DNA from: Paraburkholderia sp.
GTDB taxonomy: Bacteria; Pseudomonadota; Gammaproteobacteria; Burkholderiales; Burkholderiaceae
Assembly: GCF_028283785.1 (NCBI RefSeq)
Contig: NZ_JAPWKB010000012.1
Location: 209,501-273,500 of the forward strand
DNA length: 64,000 bases
Reading direction: 5' to 3'
In this document: positions 36,785 to 46,393 of the stretch, one piece after another
Numbering within the stretch: position 1 is the first letter of the stretch
Layout of the letters: each line of letters starts with the position of its first letter
Notes under the pieces: generated by a model
The model's input: only the letters and a program-made list of their open reading frames with translations
Database searches by the model: none
What the model was told of the DNA's origin: nothing
Translations under genes and position numbers: made by a program

Positions 36785-37050
36785 GGGTTTACGGATAAGT
36801 CGTATATATATGTAGTAGCAGTTAACAAGGCCGCTGCTTTTCTGTGGATAACTCCTGTTTACCGAAACGAATCATCGGTTTGCCGAACGCACAACTGGAT
36901 GCGTTTTATGTGGGATCCGGTCCAGGAAAAAAGAATAACTTTCCGCCGATTTGGCGCGGCGCAAAGTTACCCCGTTTACGTCCACATCGCATCCACACGA
37001 GTTGCGCACGTAAACAAACGGGTTATCCACAACCAGGTGTGGATAACCCG
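36785..37050. other. probable chromosomal replication origin (oriC)
   Basis: The gene-free gap 36156-37072 contains three perfect DnaA boxes: TGTGGATAA at 36843-36851, TTATCCACA at 37023-37031 and TGTGGATAA at 37038-37046. Looser boxes lie at 36790-36798 and 36989-36997. Read on the minus strand, the first box is followed by a G+C-rich spacer, a DnaA-trio-like run (CTGCTACTACA, within 36811-36828) and an alternating AT tract (36803-36811). This is the basal unwinding layout known from bacterial origins. The two right-hand boxes form a perfect 13-bp inverted repeat (37019-37031 / 37038-37050). The remainder of the gap, 36156-36780, shows nothing I can name. Confidence 0.78.
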
Positions 37051-37072
37051 TCTATCTTGAGCGTTGGAATTT

Positions 37073-39040
37073 TCAGGCCGCGGTGCCGCGTCGCAGCGCG
37101 TGCAGCAGAAAGCGTGCGGGATCGAGGTCTTCGACGAGCGGGCGTTCGAGTGGCCACGGCTCGCCTTCGAGCTGCGACGCGATCAGTTCGGCGCCGAGCG
37201 CTGCCCAAACGAGTCCACGCGAGCCATACGCGAACGCGCCGTACAAACCCTGTGCGCGCGGCAGATCGAGCGGCCATGCGCCACGCAATGCAACGGCATC
37301 GCGAATAGCGGCCGATTCGTCGGCGAGTGCGCCGATCATCGGCAGACGATCGCTTGCGACGCAGCGAAACGCGACGCGTCCGGACAAGCCAGCCGCCCGA
37401 TCCGCATCGATCGATGTCGCGATCGACGGCCACATCTGCGCGACTCGCGCGAGATTTTCGACGTGACCGGGTGCGCGTTCGCCTGGATCGGGATCGTCGA
37501 TATCGTAGGTTGCGCCGGTCAGCGTGACACCGTTCGGCAGCGGCACCGCGTAGCCTTCACCGATCACCGGCATCCGCAGCGGCGACACGCTTCCCGATGG
37601 CAGCAACGTGAGCTGGCCGCGCACGCTTTGCGTCGGTGCATAGCGAAGTCCGGCGACGCGCGCGGCGTCGTGTGCGTTCGCGAAAATCACGACGGGCGCA
37701 GCCGTAATCGCGCGACCGTTCGTGTCGAACACGATCCATTGATCGCCCGAGCGTTCGACCCGCGCGACCTCGACGCCGAAGCGTCGTTCGAGCCGATCGC
37801 CCGCCGCCGCGCATTGCGCCGCGCACAGCGACGCCGGATCGATCCAGCCGCCTTGTGGAAACAGCCAGCCGCCGCGCGCGAGCGGCACGTTCGCAAGACG
37901 CTGCGCGTCCGCTTGCGAGACGCGCGTCACGTAGTCGGGCGGGTATTCGAATCCGGCGAGCGCGTCGTTCATCGTGCGCGCTTCGTCGTCGGAGGCGCCG
38001 ATCTGCAAGAGTCCATCGCCGCCGCGTGCGATGAGATGGCCGTCGCGCGTCAACGCATTCCAGCGCTGCAATGCGTACAGGAAACCGGCGCGCGTGATGC
38101 GCGAAGCGACGCTGTCGTCACGCGACAGCATCGGATGAAACACGCCTGCGGGATTGCCCGACGCGTCGCGTGCGACCGATGCGTGCCGTTCCAGCGACGT
38201 CACCTGCCAGCCGCGCGACGCGAGCCGCTCGATCAGCGCACACCCGGCGAGGCCCGTGCCGATCACCACTGCGTGCCGTTCATTCATGGCCAATGGCGAA
38301 GGCGGCTCGTGCCGGCGCACGCGCCATTTCGGCGCGAAGCGTCCGACCAGCATCGCGCGTTTCCAGCCGAAGCCGTCCACTTTCTTGTACTCGAAACCGC
38401 TTTGCAGCAACGCGCGTTTGACGTCGCCCGCGCTGGTGTACGTCGAAAAAGTCGCTTCGTCGGCGGCCAGTCGCGCGAGCGATTTGAATACCGGCGGCGT
38501 CCACAATTCGGGGTTTTTAGACGGCGAAAAACCGTCGAGATAAAACGCGTCGGCGCGTAGCCAGAGTGTCGGCAGCAGGTCGGTGGCATCGCCGAACAGC
38601 AAGGTCAGCGTGACGCGTCCGCCGTCGAATTCGAGCCGATGCGTGCCGGGCACGAGCATCGGCCACGCGTCGGCGAGTTCGACGCCAAGTGCCGCGATCG
38701 ATGTATCCGCAACCGTCACCGAGTACGCACGACGTAAATCGTCCGGAAAAAAGGGGTGTTTTTCGATCGACACGAAGTGCAGCCGCTCGCAACGCAGCGG
38801 ATCGGCGCGCCACGCGGCCCATGTCGCCAGAAAATTGATGCCCATGCCGAACCCGGTTTCGAGCACGGTGAAAACGCGTTTGCGTTGCCATCTTTCGGGC
38901 AACTGGTTGCCTTGCAAAAACACGTATTCGGCTTGGGCGAGCGCGCCGACCGCGCTGTGATAGATGTCGTTGTGACGCGGCGAGAACGGCGTGCCGTTGT
39001 CGCGAAAGGCAAGCGTGGCGGGGATGAGCGGGTCGGTCAT
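37073..39040 (-). CDS. mnmC: Bifunctional tRNA wobble-uridine enzyme MnmC (methyltransferase/FAD oxidoreductase)
   Basis: A 655-residue two-domain enzyme. The N-terminal MnmD methyltransferase (residues 1 to about 245) shows LETGFGMGINFLATW and YLDGFSPSKNPELW. The C-terminal FAD oxidase (about 255 to 655) begins with VVIGTGLAGCALIERLASRGW. It turns cmnm5U into nm5U and then mnm5U, the steps after MnmG, whose gene is also in this window. Start 39040 gives MTDPLIPATLAFRDNGTPFS. It ends 22 bp from the oriC inverted repeat and is read toward it. Confidence 0.95.
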   Translation of the reverse strand: MTDPLIPATLAFRDNGTPFSPRHNDIYHSAVGALAQAEYVFLQGNQLPERWQRKRVFTVLETGFGMGINFLATWAAWRADPLRCERLHFVSIEKHPFFPDDLRRAYSVTVADTSIAALGVELADAWPMLVPGTHRLEFDGGRVTLTLLFGDATDLLPTLWLRADAFYLDGFSPSKNPELWTPPVFKSLARLAADEATFSTYTSAGDVKRALLQSGFEYKKVDGFGWKRAMLVGRFAPKWRVRRHEPPSPLAMNERHAVVIGTGLAGCALIERLASRGWQVTSLERHASVARDASGNPAGVFHPMLSRDDSVASRITRAGFLYALQRWNALTRDGHLIARGGDGLLQIGASDDEARTMNDALAGFEYPPDYVTRVSQADAQRLANVPLARGGWLFPQGGWIDPASLCAAQCAAAGDRLERRFGVEVARVERSGDQWIVFDTNGRAITAAPVVIFANAHDAARVAGLRYAPTQSVRGQLTLLPSGSVSPLRMPVIGEGYAVPLPNGVTLTGATYDIDDPDPGERAPGHVENLARVAQMWPSIATSIDADRAAGLSGRVAFRCVASDRLPMIGALADESAAIRDAVALRGAWPLDLPRAQGLYGAFAYGSRGLVWAALGAELIASQLEGEPWPLERPLVEDLDPARFLLHALRRGTAA

Positions 39041-39393
39041 GCGTGACGGAAGAAGGCAGTCGCGGGAGAGGACGGCGTGGAATCGCACCGCACGGCATCA
39101 AACCGGCCGGCACGCCGACGCGGTGTTCGACGGTGTCGACAGACCGCTTCGGCCACGTCGCCGACAGACACGCCGACGTAAGCCCGAACCGCCGCGTGGA
39201 TCGCAGCGACGTCGAAAATGCCAATTTCCTTTCGGGTTCGCCGGTTTGAACCGTGCAATTCTTCGAAACCCTTATCCTGATTGGGTTTGCGCTGCGCTAT
39301 CATAGCAAGCGCCGCGAAGGGAAGCGGCAGCACGGCCGTCCTGCAGTGCGCTGCACGATGCGCTCGCCCGGAGGTGTTCCGGGGCCGTTGCTG

Positions 39394-39422
39394 CTCGACG
39401 GCGCCGTACGCGCACGTATAAT
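39394..39422 (+). promoter_or_regulatory. promoter of the HU gene
   Basis: A perfect TATAAT (39417-39422) lies 50 bp upstream of the HU start. A weak -35 (CTCGAC, 39394-39399) is 17 bp before it. The rest of the divergent gap 39041-39471 shows no gene. Confidence 0.5.
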
Positions 39423-39471
39423 CGGCGCGTTCGCGCTGTTCGTGTCAACCTAAACTCAGAAAGGAACCTTA

Positions 39472-39750
39472 ATGAACAAACAGGAACTGATCGACGCCGT
39501 CGCAGGTCAGACGGGCGCCAGCAAGGCTCAAACCGGTGAAACGCTGGACACGTTGCTTGAAGTCATCAAGAAGGCAGTCTCGAAGGGCGACGCGGTTCAA
39601 TTGATCGGCTTCGGCAGCTTCGGTTCGGGCAAGCGCGCAGCACGTACGGGCCGCAACCCGAAGACCGGCGAAACCATCAAGATCCCGGCAGCCAAGACCG
39701 TCAAGTTCACGGCTGGCAAGGCGTTCAAGGACGCAGTCAACAAGCGTTAA
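39472..39750 (+). CDS. hupB: Nucleoid protein HU
   Basis: A 92-residue HU/IHF-family histone-like protein ([20 protein letters not shown] ... [25 protein letters not shown] ... [15 protein letters not shown]). The GRNPxTG arm motif that intercalates DNA is intact, and the homodimer-type HU pattern favours HU over IHF. AGGAAC lies at Shine-Dalgarno distance. A strong terminator follows 25 bp after the stop, so it is monocistronic. It sits 2.4 kb from the origin candidate. Confidence 0.96.
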   Translation: MNKQELIDAVAGQTGASKAQTGETLDTLLEVIKKAVSKGDAVQLIGFGSFGSGKRAARTGRNPKTGETIKIPAAKTVKFTAGKAFKDAVNKR

Positions 39751-39775
39751 GCAGCACATTGCCTGATTGTTGACA

Positions 39776-39800
39776 CCCGCCACGGGCGGGTTTTTTTTTT
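39776..39800 (+). terminator. intrinsic terminator of the HU gene
   Basis: CCCGCC (39776-39781), loop ACG, GGCGGG (39785-39790), then ten T residues. It is a textbook rho-independent terminator. Confidence 0.92.
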
Positions 39801-39956
39801 GACCTGCGCATCTCCGGCAGGGCGAGCGGCACCGACGTTGTGCGGCGGATCCACGATCCGCGCGCCACTCGGTGCCGCTTTGTTTTTAGCGCGCTATTTG
39901 CAGGCTATTTTCGTTGTTTAGTGCCTGCGCGCCGCGTGTTTAGCATCTCGCATTGA

Positions 39957-41204
39957 TCAATGCTTGTGACCGTGATCGTGACCATGATGATGATGGTCGT
40001 GATCGCAGGTGTGGTCGCAATCGTGATCGTGGTGGTGATGGTGCGCGTGCTCGTCGTCGGATTCGAAATCCCACGCGGGGAACGGATCGTTCAGGTGCAG
40101 CCACGCATCGCCGCCTTGCGCGAATTCGGCGTCGGTGAGCAGACACGCATCGAGTTTTGCGCGCCATGCGTCGGCGTCGATATCCACGCCGATCATCACC
40201 AGTTCCTGCCGACGATCGCCGATGGTCGGATCGTTTTCGTCGCCGAACCAGTCCGTGGCGATTTCCGCGCTCAGTTCGTCATCGCCTTCCGGCCATTCGT
40301 CGCGCGGTTGCGCAGCCCACCAGGTACCCGCCGGACTCGGACGACACGCCCCGCCCGCTTGCGACAGTGCGCCCGCAATCTCGCTCCGTGACGCGAGCCA
40401 GAAAAAGCCTTTGCTGCGCAATACGCCGGTCCATTCTTCATGCAGCAGCGTCCAGAAACGTTCCGGGTGGAACGGCCGGCGCGCGCGATACACGAAGGTG
40501 CTGACGCCGAGTTCGTCCGCATCGAGGCGATGCGCGTGCGCGGCGTGACTGTCCACCAGATCCAGCGATGCGAGCCAACCCGGCGCGCTCGCGGTCGCGT
40601 CGAAATCGAAGCGTTGCGTATCGATCACCTCGTCGAGCGGCACCACGCCGAAACGGCTCACCAGTTGCACCGCGCGCGGATTGACGCGCGCCAGGATGCG
40701 TTGCAGTTTCGTGAGATCGTCGGCGCTGACCTGGTCGGCCTTGTTGATCGCCAGAACATCGCAAAACTCGATCTGCTCGATCAGCAGTTCAACGACCGTG
40801 CGGTCGTCGTCGGCGGTTGCGAGGCCGCGTTCCGACAGCGCGTCGGCGCACGCGCAGTCGCGCAAAAACGCGGACGCATCGACGACCGTGACCATCGTGT
40901 CGAGTCGTGCGAGATCGGAAAGCGCGGTTTCGTCGTCTTCGACGAAGGTGAAGGATTCGGCGATCGGCATCGGTTCGACGGCCGCGCCCGACTCGATCAC
41001 GATCGCATCGACGTCGCCCGCCTGCGCGATGCGACGGACTTCATCGGCGAGGCCGGCGGGATCGGCCGGATTGTCGAGCGCATCGGCGGCGATCACGGCG
41101 ATGCGCAAATCGCCGCGGTTCGCGAGGATGTGATTGACGAGCGTGGTCTTGCCCGCGCCCACAAAACCGGAGAGCACGGTGACGGGCAGTGGCGGCTGGT
41201 TCAT
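39957..41204 (-). CDS. CobW/COG0523-family GTPase with His-rich tail, lacking the CxCC motif
   Basis: A 415-residue G3E GTPase, a class used as metal chaperones, often for zinc. Walker A is GFVGAGKTT (residues 13-21) and the guanine motif is AINKADQ. The usual NGCICC metal motif is absent: from IAVIAADALDN the protein passes within about 30 residues to VDAIVIESGAAVEPMPIAESF. The C-terminus ends in a 28-residue His/Asp-rich stretch with two Cys (DDEHAHHHHHDHDCDHTCD...). Start 41204 gives MNQPPLPVTVLSGF. Metal handling is inferred from family plus tail. Confidence 0.9.
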   Translation of the reverse strand: MNQPPLPVTVLSGFVGAGKTTLVNHILANRGDLRIAVIAADALDNPADPAGLADEVRRIAQAGDVDAIVIESGAAVEPMPIAESFTFVEDDETALSDLARLDTMVTVVDASAFLRDCACADALSERGLATADDDRTVVELLIEQIEFCDVLAINKADQVSADDLTKLQRILARVNPRAVQLVSRFGVVPLDEVIDTQRFDFDATASAPGWLASLDLVDSHAAHAHRLDADELGVSTFVYRARRPFHPERFWTLLHEEWTGVLRSKGFFWLASRSEIAGALSQAGGACRPSPAGTWWAAQPRDEWPEGDDELSAEIATDWFGDENDPTIGDRRQELVMIGVDIDADAWRAKLDACLLTDAEFAQGGDAWLHLNDPFPAWDFESDDEHAHHHHHDHDCDHTCDHDHHHHGHDHGHKH

Positions 41205-41361
41205 CGCAGTACGGATAGGGAGAGGATCGGAAAGCGTGCCTCTGCCCGGATCACGGATGGCGCTCGGGGCGCAGGCAGCACGAAGCCGCATTGTGCATCA
41301 AACCACGCGCGGCCTCAGCGCCGGGATCGGCGCAACGTCGGGTTCGACGCCGTGAAACGCG

Positions 41362-41808
41362 TCAGCGTGCAGCGGGCATCAGGTTCCACTTTCTCAGGAT
41401 CGCGGCGATCTGCGACGCGTACTGGTCGCGCAACGCCGGCGTCTCCGAATGGTAAGCGCCGACTGCTTTCCAGGTATTACCGTATTTGTTCATTTGCCGG
41501 CGCAAATGCCACGCTGCAATGTAGACGTTCTTGCACGGCTCCATCAGCGTGCCGGTGGAAATGCCATATTGCGCGAGTGTCGGCAGATGGATCGAGTTGA
41601 TTTGCATCACGCCGTAGTCAGTCGATCCATTCGCGTTTTTATGCAGCGCGTCGGGGCGATTATGCGATTCCTGCCACGCGATCGCGCGCAATATCAGCGG
41701 GTTGACCTTTTGATATCCGGCCGCCGCATCGAAGCAGTCGGCGCGTGCCGATCCGGCCGCGCACAACGCGATCAGTCCGGCAACGGCAATGACGTAAGCA
41801 GGTTTCAT
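41362..41808 (-). CDS. Lytic transglycosylase, IagB/SLT-like
   Basis: A 148-residue secreted protein with a signal peptide (MKPAYVIAVAGLIALCAAGS, cleavage near SARA) and a small SLT-type domain: RAIAWQESHNRPDA with the catalytic Glu, then GSTDYGVMQINSIHLP and AAWHLRRQMNKYG. Small transglycosylases of this kind open peptidoglycan for envelope machines. It lies 680 bp from the type II secretion operon on the opposite strand. Confidence 0.9.
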   Translation of the reverse strand: MKPAYVIAVAGLIALCAAGSARADCFDAAAGYQKVNPLILRAIAWQESHNRPDALHKNANGSTDYGVMQINSIHLPTLAQYGISTGTLMEPCKNVYIAAWHLRRQMNKYGNTWKAVGAYHSETPALRDQYASQIAAILRKWNLMPAAR

Positions 41809-42487
41809 CCGTCGCGATGACTCTCAAGATCACTAATCAAAAATGGCTGGGTAAGGATTCGTAATGCGTCCCGCAACGCCTTGCTGCATGCGGTTTTCCG
41901 TCTGAAGCCGCCACGGCCGGGCGATTGCCGCGAGTCGGGGAAAACCCCGTTTGCCGCGCTCGCATCCAGTGTCGCAAACCGCTCGTATCATACCGGCAGA
42001 CTATTGACCGTCAAGTTCGCCAACCGACATAAGCACGCACAAAACCGTGCTACGCGAGCGCCGCAGGTGCAATGTGTTACTGAATGGATTACGCGCATCG
42101 GTGAATGGATCGGTAAATTGGAAATGGAGCGTCTGTTTATCAGGCGAGTGTGTCGACGATATGTCGATACTGGCATTTATGTCCGAAAGACAAGGGCATT
42201 CGACAGCGGTAACGTGCCGAAGGACGCCGTCGTCCGGTTCCGGCTTTCAAATTCGTAACAGCCGGAAACCGGTATTTAGAGTAATTACACGGGCCCCTTT
42301 CGTTTTGTTTCAAAACCGACATGAAAAGCTGTTACTGTTCTTTTTTTTCGGATACAGGGTGGCCGGCAGCCGGGGTGAAACGTGCCCAGGATGCGCCGAC
42401 GCAGGCCGAGGGGGGCTGCGTTGCCATGCTGTGTCAGATGCGCCAGACAGCCGGCAACTACGATTGTCGGCATAGACATCACACTCC
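41809..42487. other. gap without a recognisable gene
   Basis: This 679-bp divergent region lies between the transglycosylase and gspD. It is less G+C-rich than its surroundings and has homopolymer runs (T8 at 42341-42348). Short open frames exist but have no ribosome binding site or recognisable protein features. It should hold the gspD promoter; no clear -35/-10 pair was found. Confidence 0.5.
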
Positions 42488-44887
42488 ATGAGAAGAAATC
42501 GTATGGCATTGCGTCGCGTCGCCACGGCGCTGCTGGTGGCCGGTCTGATCACGACGCAGATCGCGCACGCCCAGGTCACCCTCAACTTTGTCAACGCCGA
42601 TATCGATCAGGTCGCGAAGGCGATCGGCGCGGCGACCGGCAAGACGATCATCGTCGATCCACGCGTCAAGGGTCAGCTCAATCTCGTTTCGGAAAACGCG
42701 GTGCCCGAAGACCAGGCGCTGAAGACATTGCAATCCGCGCTGCGGATGCAGGGTTTCGCGCTGGTTCAGGATCATGGCGTGTTGAAGGTCGTGCCCGAAG
42801 CGGATGCGAAGCTGCAGGGCGTGCCCACTTATATCGGCAATGCGCCCACCGCGCGCGGCGATCAGGTCATCACCCAGGTGTTCGAGCTGAAGAACGAATC
42901 GGCGAATAACCTGCTGCCGGTGCTGCGTCCGCTGATCTCGCCGAACAACACCGTGGCGGCCTACCCCGCCAACAATACGATCGTCGTGACCGACTACGCG
43001 GACAACGTCCGCCGGATCGCGCAGATCATCGCCGGTGTGGATACGGCGGCCGGCCAGCAGGTCGCCGTGATTCCGATGAAGAACGCGAATGCGCTCGACG
43101 CCGCGACGCAACTGTCGAAGATGCTCGATCCGGGCGCGATCGGCAGCACCGATGCGACGCTGAAGGTGTCCGTCACCGCCGATCCCCGTACCAACTCGCT
43201 GCTGCTGCGCGCGTCGAACGCGGGCCGGCTGAGTGCCGCCAGAACGCTCGCCCGTGAACTCGACGCGCCCACCGCGCAACCGGGCAACATGCACGTGGTC
43301 ACGCTGCGCAACGCCGACGCCGTACGCCTGGCCAAGACCTTGCGCGGCATGCTCGGCAAGGGGAACGGCGACAGCTCGTCCACCGGCAACAGCAGCAGCG
43401 GCAACAACAGCACGAACTCGTTCAACCAGAACGGCAACAGCTCGACCGGTACGTCCGGCATGCCGCCGCTACCGTCGGGTTCGACCAGCGCGTCCGGCAG
43501 CAATCCGATGGGCGGCTCGTCGAACGGCGGCAATAACAGCGCGGCCTTCCTCGGCGATAAAGACAACACCAACAGCAGCGAAGACAGCAACTCGGGCGGC
43601 GGCATGATCCAGGCCGACGCCGCGACCAATTCGCTGATCATCACCGCGCCGGACCCGGTCTACCGCAACCTGCGCACCGTGATCGACCAGCTCGACGCGC
43701 GTCGCGCGCAGGTCTACATCGAGGCGTTGATCGTCGAACTGTCGGCGACCACGTCGGCGAATCTCGGCATTCAATGGCAAGGCGCGCTGCTGTCGAGCAG
43801 CGGCAATAACGGCGTGTACGGCGGCTCGAATTTCGCGTCGAACGGCAGTCAGGGCATCGTCAACCTGACGGCGACGGGTGCGGCGATTGCGCAAAATCCG
43901 ACCACGGCGCTCGCCGCTGCCGGCACGGGTCTGCTGAACAACGGGCTGAATATCGGTTTGCTGCACCAGTTCGGCAACGTATTCGGACTCGGCGGCCTGT
44001 TGCAGGCGCTGTCGCAAAACACCGACGCGAACATTCTGTCCACGCCGAACCTGATCACGCTCGACAACGAAGAAGCGAAGATCGTGGTTGGCCAGAACGT
44101 GCCGATCGTCACGGGTTCATACGCGACGCCCACGGCAAACACCACCACGTCGGTCAGCGCGTTCAACACGTTCGACCGTCAGGACGTGGGCATCACGTTG
44201 CACGTGAAGCCGCAGATCACCGAAGGCGGCGTCCTGAAACTGCAGCTGTATCAGGAAGATTCATCGGTCGATTCGACCACGACCAGCAATCCTGGCGGCG
44301 TCACGATCAACAAGCGTTCGATCCAGTCCACCATTCTCGCGGACGATGGCGAAATCGTCGTGCTGGGCGGCCTGATGCAGGATAACTACGCGAACGGCAA
44401 CAGCAAGGTGCCGCTGCTTGGCGATATCCCGTGGCTCGGGCAGTTGTTCCGCTCGGAAAACAAGTCGCGTACCAAGACCAACCTGATGGTTTTCCTGCGA
44501 CCGGTGATCGTGCGTGATGCGACAACCAGCAACGAAATCACGATGAATCGCTACGACTACGTACGCGGCCAGACGAACAACTATCAGTCCGACAACCGGC
44601 TGATCCGCGACAAGAACGGGCCGATGGTGCCGCCGCCGCCGCCGGGTCCGAGCCAGGGTGTGCCGGCCGCGCAGAATCTGTTCGACCTGAACCGCATCAT
44701 GGGCCAGATTCAGGGCGGCCAACCGGCCGGTCCGGGTACACCCGGCACGCCGACGGTGCCGTCGAACGCGGTCAACAACGCGCAAGGCGCGACCACCTAC
44801 ACCGCGCCGGGCGTGCAAACCACGCCGGTACCGCAACCGCAATATCAGACGCAGCCGTCGGGCGCCGCACCGGGAGTCCAGCCGTGA
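42488..44887 (+). CDS. gspD: Type II secretion outer-membrane secretin GspD
   Basis: A 799-residue secretin with signal peptide MALRRVATALLVAGLITTQIAHA. N0-N3 domains (VTLNFVNADIDQVAKAIGAATGKTI; repeats of NTIVVTDYADNVRRI and TNSLLLRASNAG types) precede the secretin core with LNIGLLHQFGNVFGLGGLLQALSQNTDANILSTPNLITLDNEEAKIVVGQNVPI. A Ser/Asn/Gly-rich insert lies at residues about 298-370 and a Pro/Gln-rich tail follows the core. Either ATG (42488 or 42503) could be the start; AGAAG favours 42503. It is first of the gsp operon. Confidence 0.95.
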   Translation: MRRNRMALRRVATALLVAGLITTQIAHAQVTLNFVNADIDQVAKAIGAATGKTIIVDPRVKGQLNLVSENAVPEDQALKTLQSALRMQGFALVQDHGVLKVVPEADAKLQGVPTYIGNAPTARGDQVITQVFELKNESANNLLPVLRPLISPNNTVAAYPANNTIVVTDYADNVRRIAQIIAGVDTAAGQQVAVIPMKNANALDAATQLSKMLDPGAIGSTDATLKVSVTADPRTNSLLLRASNAGRLSAARTLARELDAPTAQPGNMHVVTLRNADAVRLAKTLRGMLGKGNGDSSSTGNSSSGNNSTNSFNQNGNSSTGTSGMPPLPSGSTSASGSNPMGGSSNGGNNSAAFLGDKDNTNSSEDSNSGGGMIQADAATNSLIITAPDPVYRNLRTVIDQLDARRAQVYIEALIVELSATTSANLGIQWQGALLSSSGNNGVYGGSNFASNGSQGIVNLTATGAAIAQNPTTALAAAGTGLLNNGLNIGLLHQFGNVFGLGGLLQALSQNTDANILSTPNLITLDNEEAKIVVGQNVPIVTGSYATPTANTTTSVSAFNTFDRQDVGITLHVKPQITEGGVLKLQLYQEDSSVDSTTTSNPGGVTINKRSIQSTILADDGEIVVLGGLMQDNYANGNSKVPLLGDIPWLGQLFRSENKSRTKTNLMVFLRPVIVRDATTSNEITMNRYDYVRGQTNNYQSDNRLIRDKNGPMVPPPPPGPSQGVPAAQNLFDLNRIMGQIQGGQPAGPGTPGTPTVPSNAVNNAQGATTYTAPGVQTTPVPQPQYQTQPSGAAPGVQP

Positions 44888-46389
44888 GCACCCCGTCTAC
44901 CGGAAACGGCAGCATGCTGGCCTCAGCGGTCGAGCGCGTCGCGCCGTCGCCGGTGGCCGCGCGTCTCGTGCCGTATGGCTTTGCGCGCAGCGGACAGATT
45001 CTGGTCGCGCATCAGCATGCGGATTCGCTCGAAGTGTGGATCAGCGAGCGCACCAGCGACGCTGCGTTGTCGGAAATCGCGCGCAACTTCGGCGCAATTT
45101 CAGTGGTGCGTCTGGCCGCCGACGAACTCGCGCTCGCAATCAACCAGGCGTACGCGCGCCAGGACGGTAGCGCTGCGCAAGTGGTCGGCGAAGTGGAAGG
45201 TGAAGTCGATCTGTCGCGGCTGATGCAGGATATTCCCGAGGTCGAGGATCTGCTCGAATCGGAAGACGACGCGCCGATCATCCGGATGATCAATGCGCTG
45301 CTGACGCAAGCCGCGCGCGAACAGGCGTCGGACATTCATATCGAGCCGTTCGAAACCGCGTCGGTGGTGCGTTTCCGCGTGGACGGCACGTTGCGCGATG
45401 TCGTGCGCCCGAAGAAAGCGTTGCACGGCGCGTTGATCTCGCGGATCAAGATCATGGCGCAGCTCGACATCGCCGAAAAACGTCTGCCGCAAGACGGCCG
45501 GATCACGTTGCGGGTCGGCGGCCGTCCGGTCGATGTGCGCGTGTCCACGTTGCCGACCGGTCACGGCGAGCGCGCGGTGCTGCGTCTGCTCGAAAAGGAT
45601 GCGTCGCGGCTGAATCTCGAAGCGCTCGGCATGGCATCCGATACGCGCGACAAGTTCGACCGGCTGATCGGCAAGCCGCACGGCATCGTGCTGGTGACCG
45701 GCCCGACCGGTTCGGGCAAGACGACCACGCTGTACGCGTCGATGTCGCGGCTCGAAACACAAACCACCAACATCATGACGGTCGAAGATCCGATCGAATA
45801 CGACCTGTCGGGCATCGGACAAACCCAGGTCAACGAGCGGATCGGCATGACCTTCGCGCGGGCGCTGCGGTCCATTTTGCGGCAAGACCCGGACGTCATC
45901 ATGATCGGTGAAATCCGCGACCTCGAAACCGCGCAGATCGCGGTTCAGGCCTCGCTGACGGGTCACCTGGTTCTGGCGACGCTGCACACGAATGACGCTG
46001 CGTCGGCCGTCACGCGGCTGACCGATATGGGCGTCGAACCGTATCTGCTCGCGTCGTCGTTGCTCGGCGTGCTCGCGCAGCGTCTGGTGCGCCGCCTGTG
46101 TCCGGTGTGCCGCGAGGAGCGCGAGGAGCCGGACGGCACCGTGCGCTGGCATCCGGTGGGTTGCGACCGGTGCGGGCAATCGGGTTATGCGGGACGACGC
46201 GGTGTCTACGAATTGCTGCTGATCGACGATGCGATTCGCGCGCAGATTCACCGCAATGCTGCCGACGCCGAGATTCTCACCGCCGGACGCGCGCAAGGTA
46301 TGCGCACGCTGCGCGAAGACGCGGATCGCTGGCTCGAATCGGGTTTGACGTCGCTCGAAGAAGTGATTCGCGTGACGGGCGGAGCATAA
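44884..46389 (+). CDS. gspE: Type II secretion ATPase GspE
   Basis: A 501-residue cytoplasmic ATPase. Walker A is GPTGSGKTTT, the Asp box TVEDPIEYDLSGIGQTQVN, Walker B-like DPDVIMIGEIRDLETA and His box LTGHLVLATLHTND. The zinc tetracysteine module reads CPVC ... CDRC. It starts with GTG overlapping the gspD stop by 4 bp, so translation is coupled. It drives pseudopilus growth via GspF and GspL. Confidence 0.95.
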   Translation: MSTPSTGNGSMLASAVERVAPSPVAARLVPYGFARSGQILVAHQHADSLEVWISERTSDAALSEIARNFGAISVVRLAADELALAINQAYARQDGSAAQVVGEVEGEVDLSRLMQDIPEVEDLLESEDDAPIIRMINALLTQAAREQASDIHIEPFETASVVRFRVDGTLRDVVRPKKALHGALISRIKIMAQLDIAEKRLPQDGRITLRVGGRPVDVRVSTLPTGHGERAVLRLLEKDASRLNLEALGMASDTRDKFDRLIGKPHGIVLVTGPTGSGKTTTLYASMSRLETQTTNIMTVEDPIEYDLSGIGQTQVNERIGMTFARALRSILRQDPDVIMIGEIRDLETAQIAVQASLTGHLVLATLHTNDAASAVTRLTDMGVEPYLLASSLLGVLAQRLVRRLCPVCREEREEPDGTVRWHPVGCDRCGQSGYAGRRGVYELLLIDDAIRAQIHRNAADAEILTAGRAQGMRTLREDADRWLESGLTSLEEVIRVTGGA

Positions 46390-46393
46390 GCGC

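Noticed and set aside
42047..42475. Open frame of 142 codons upstream of gspD
   Set aside because: The product has no recognisable features and starts without a ribosome binding site in an intergenic region of atypical composition.
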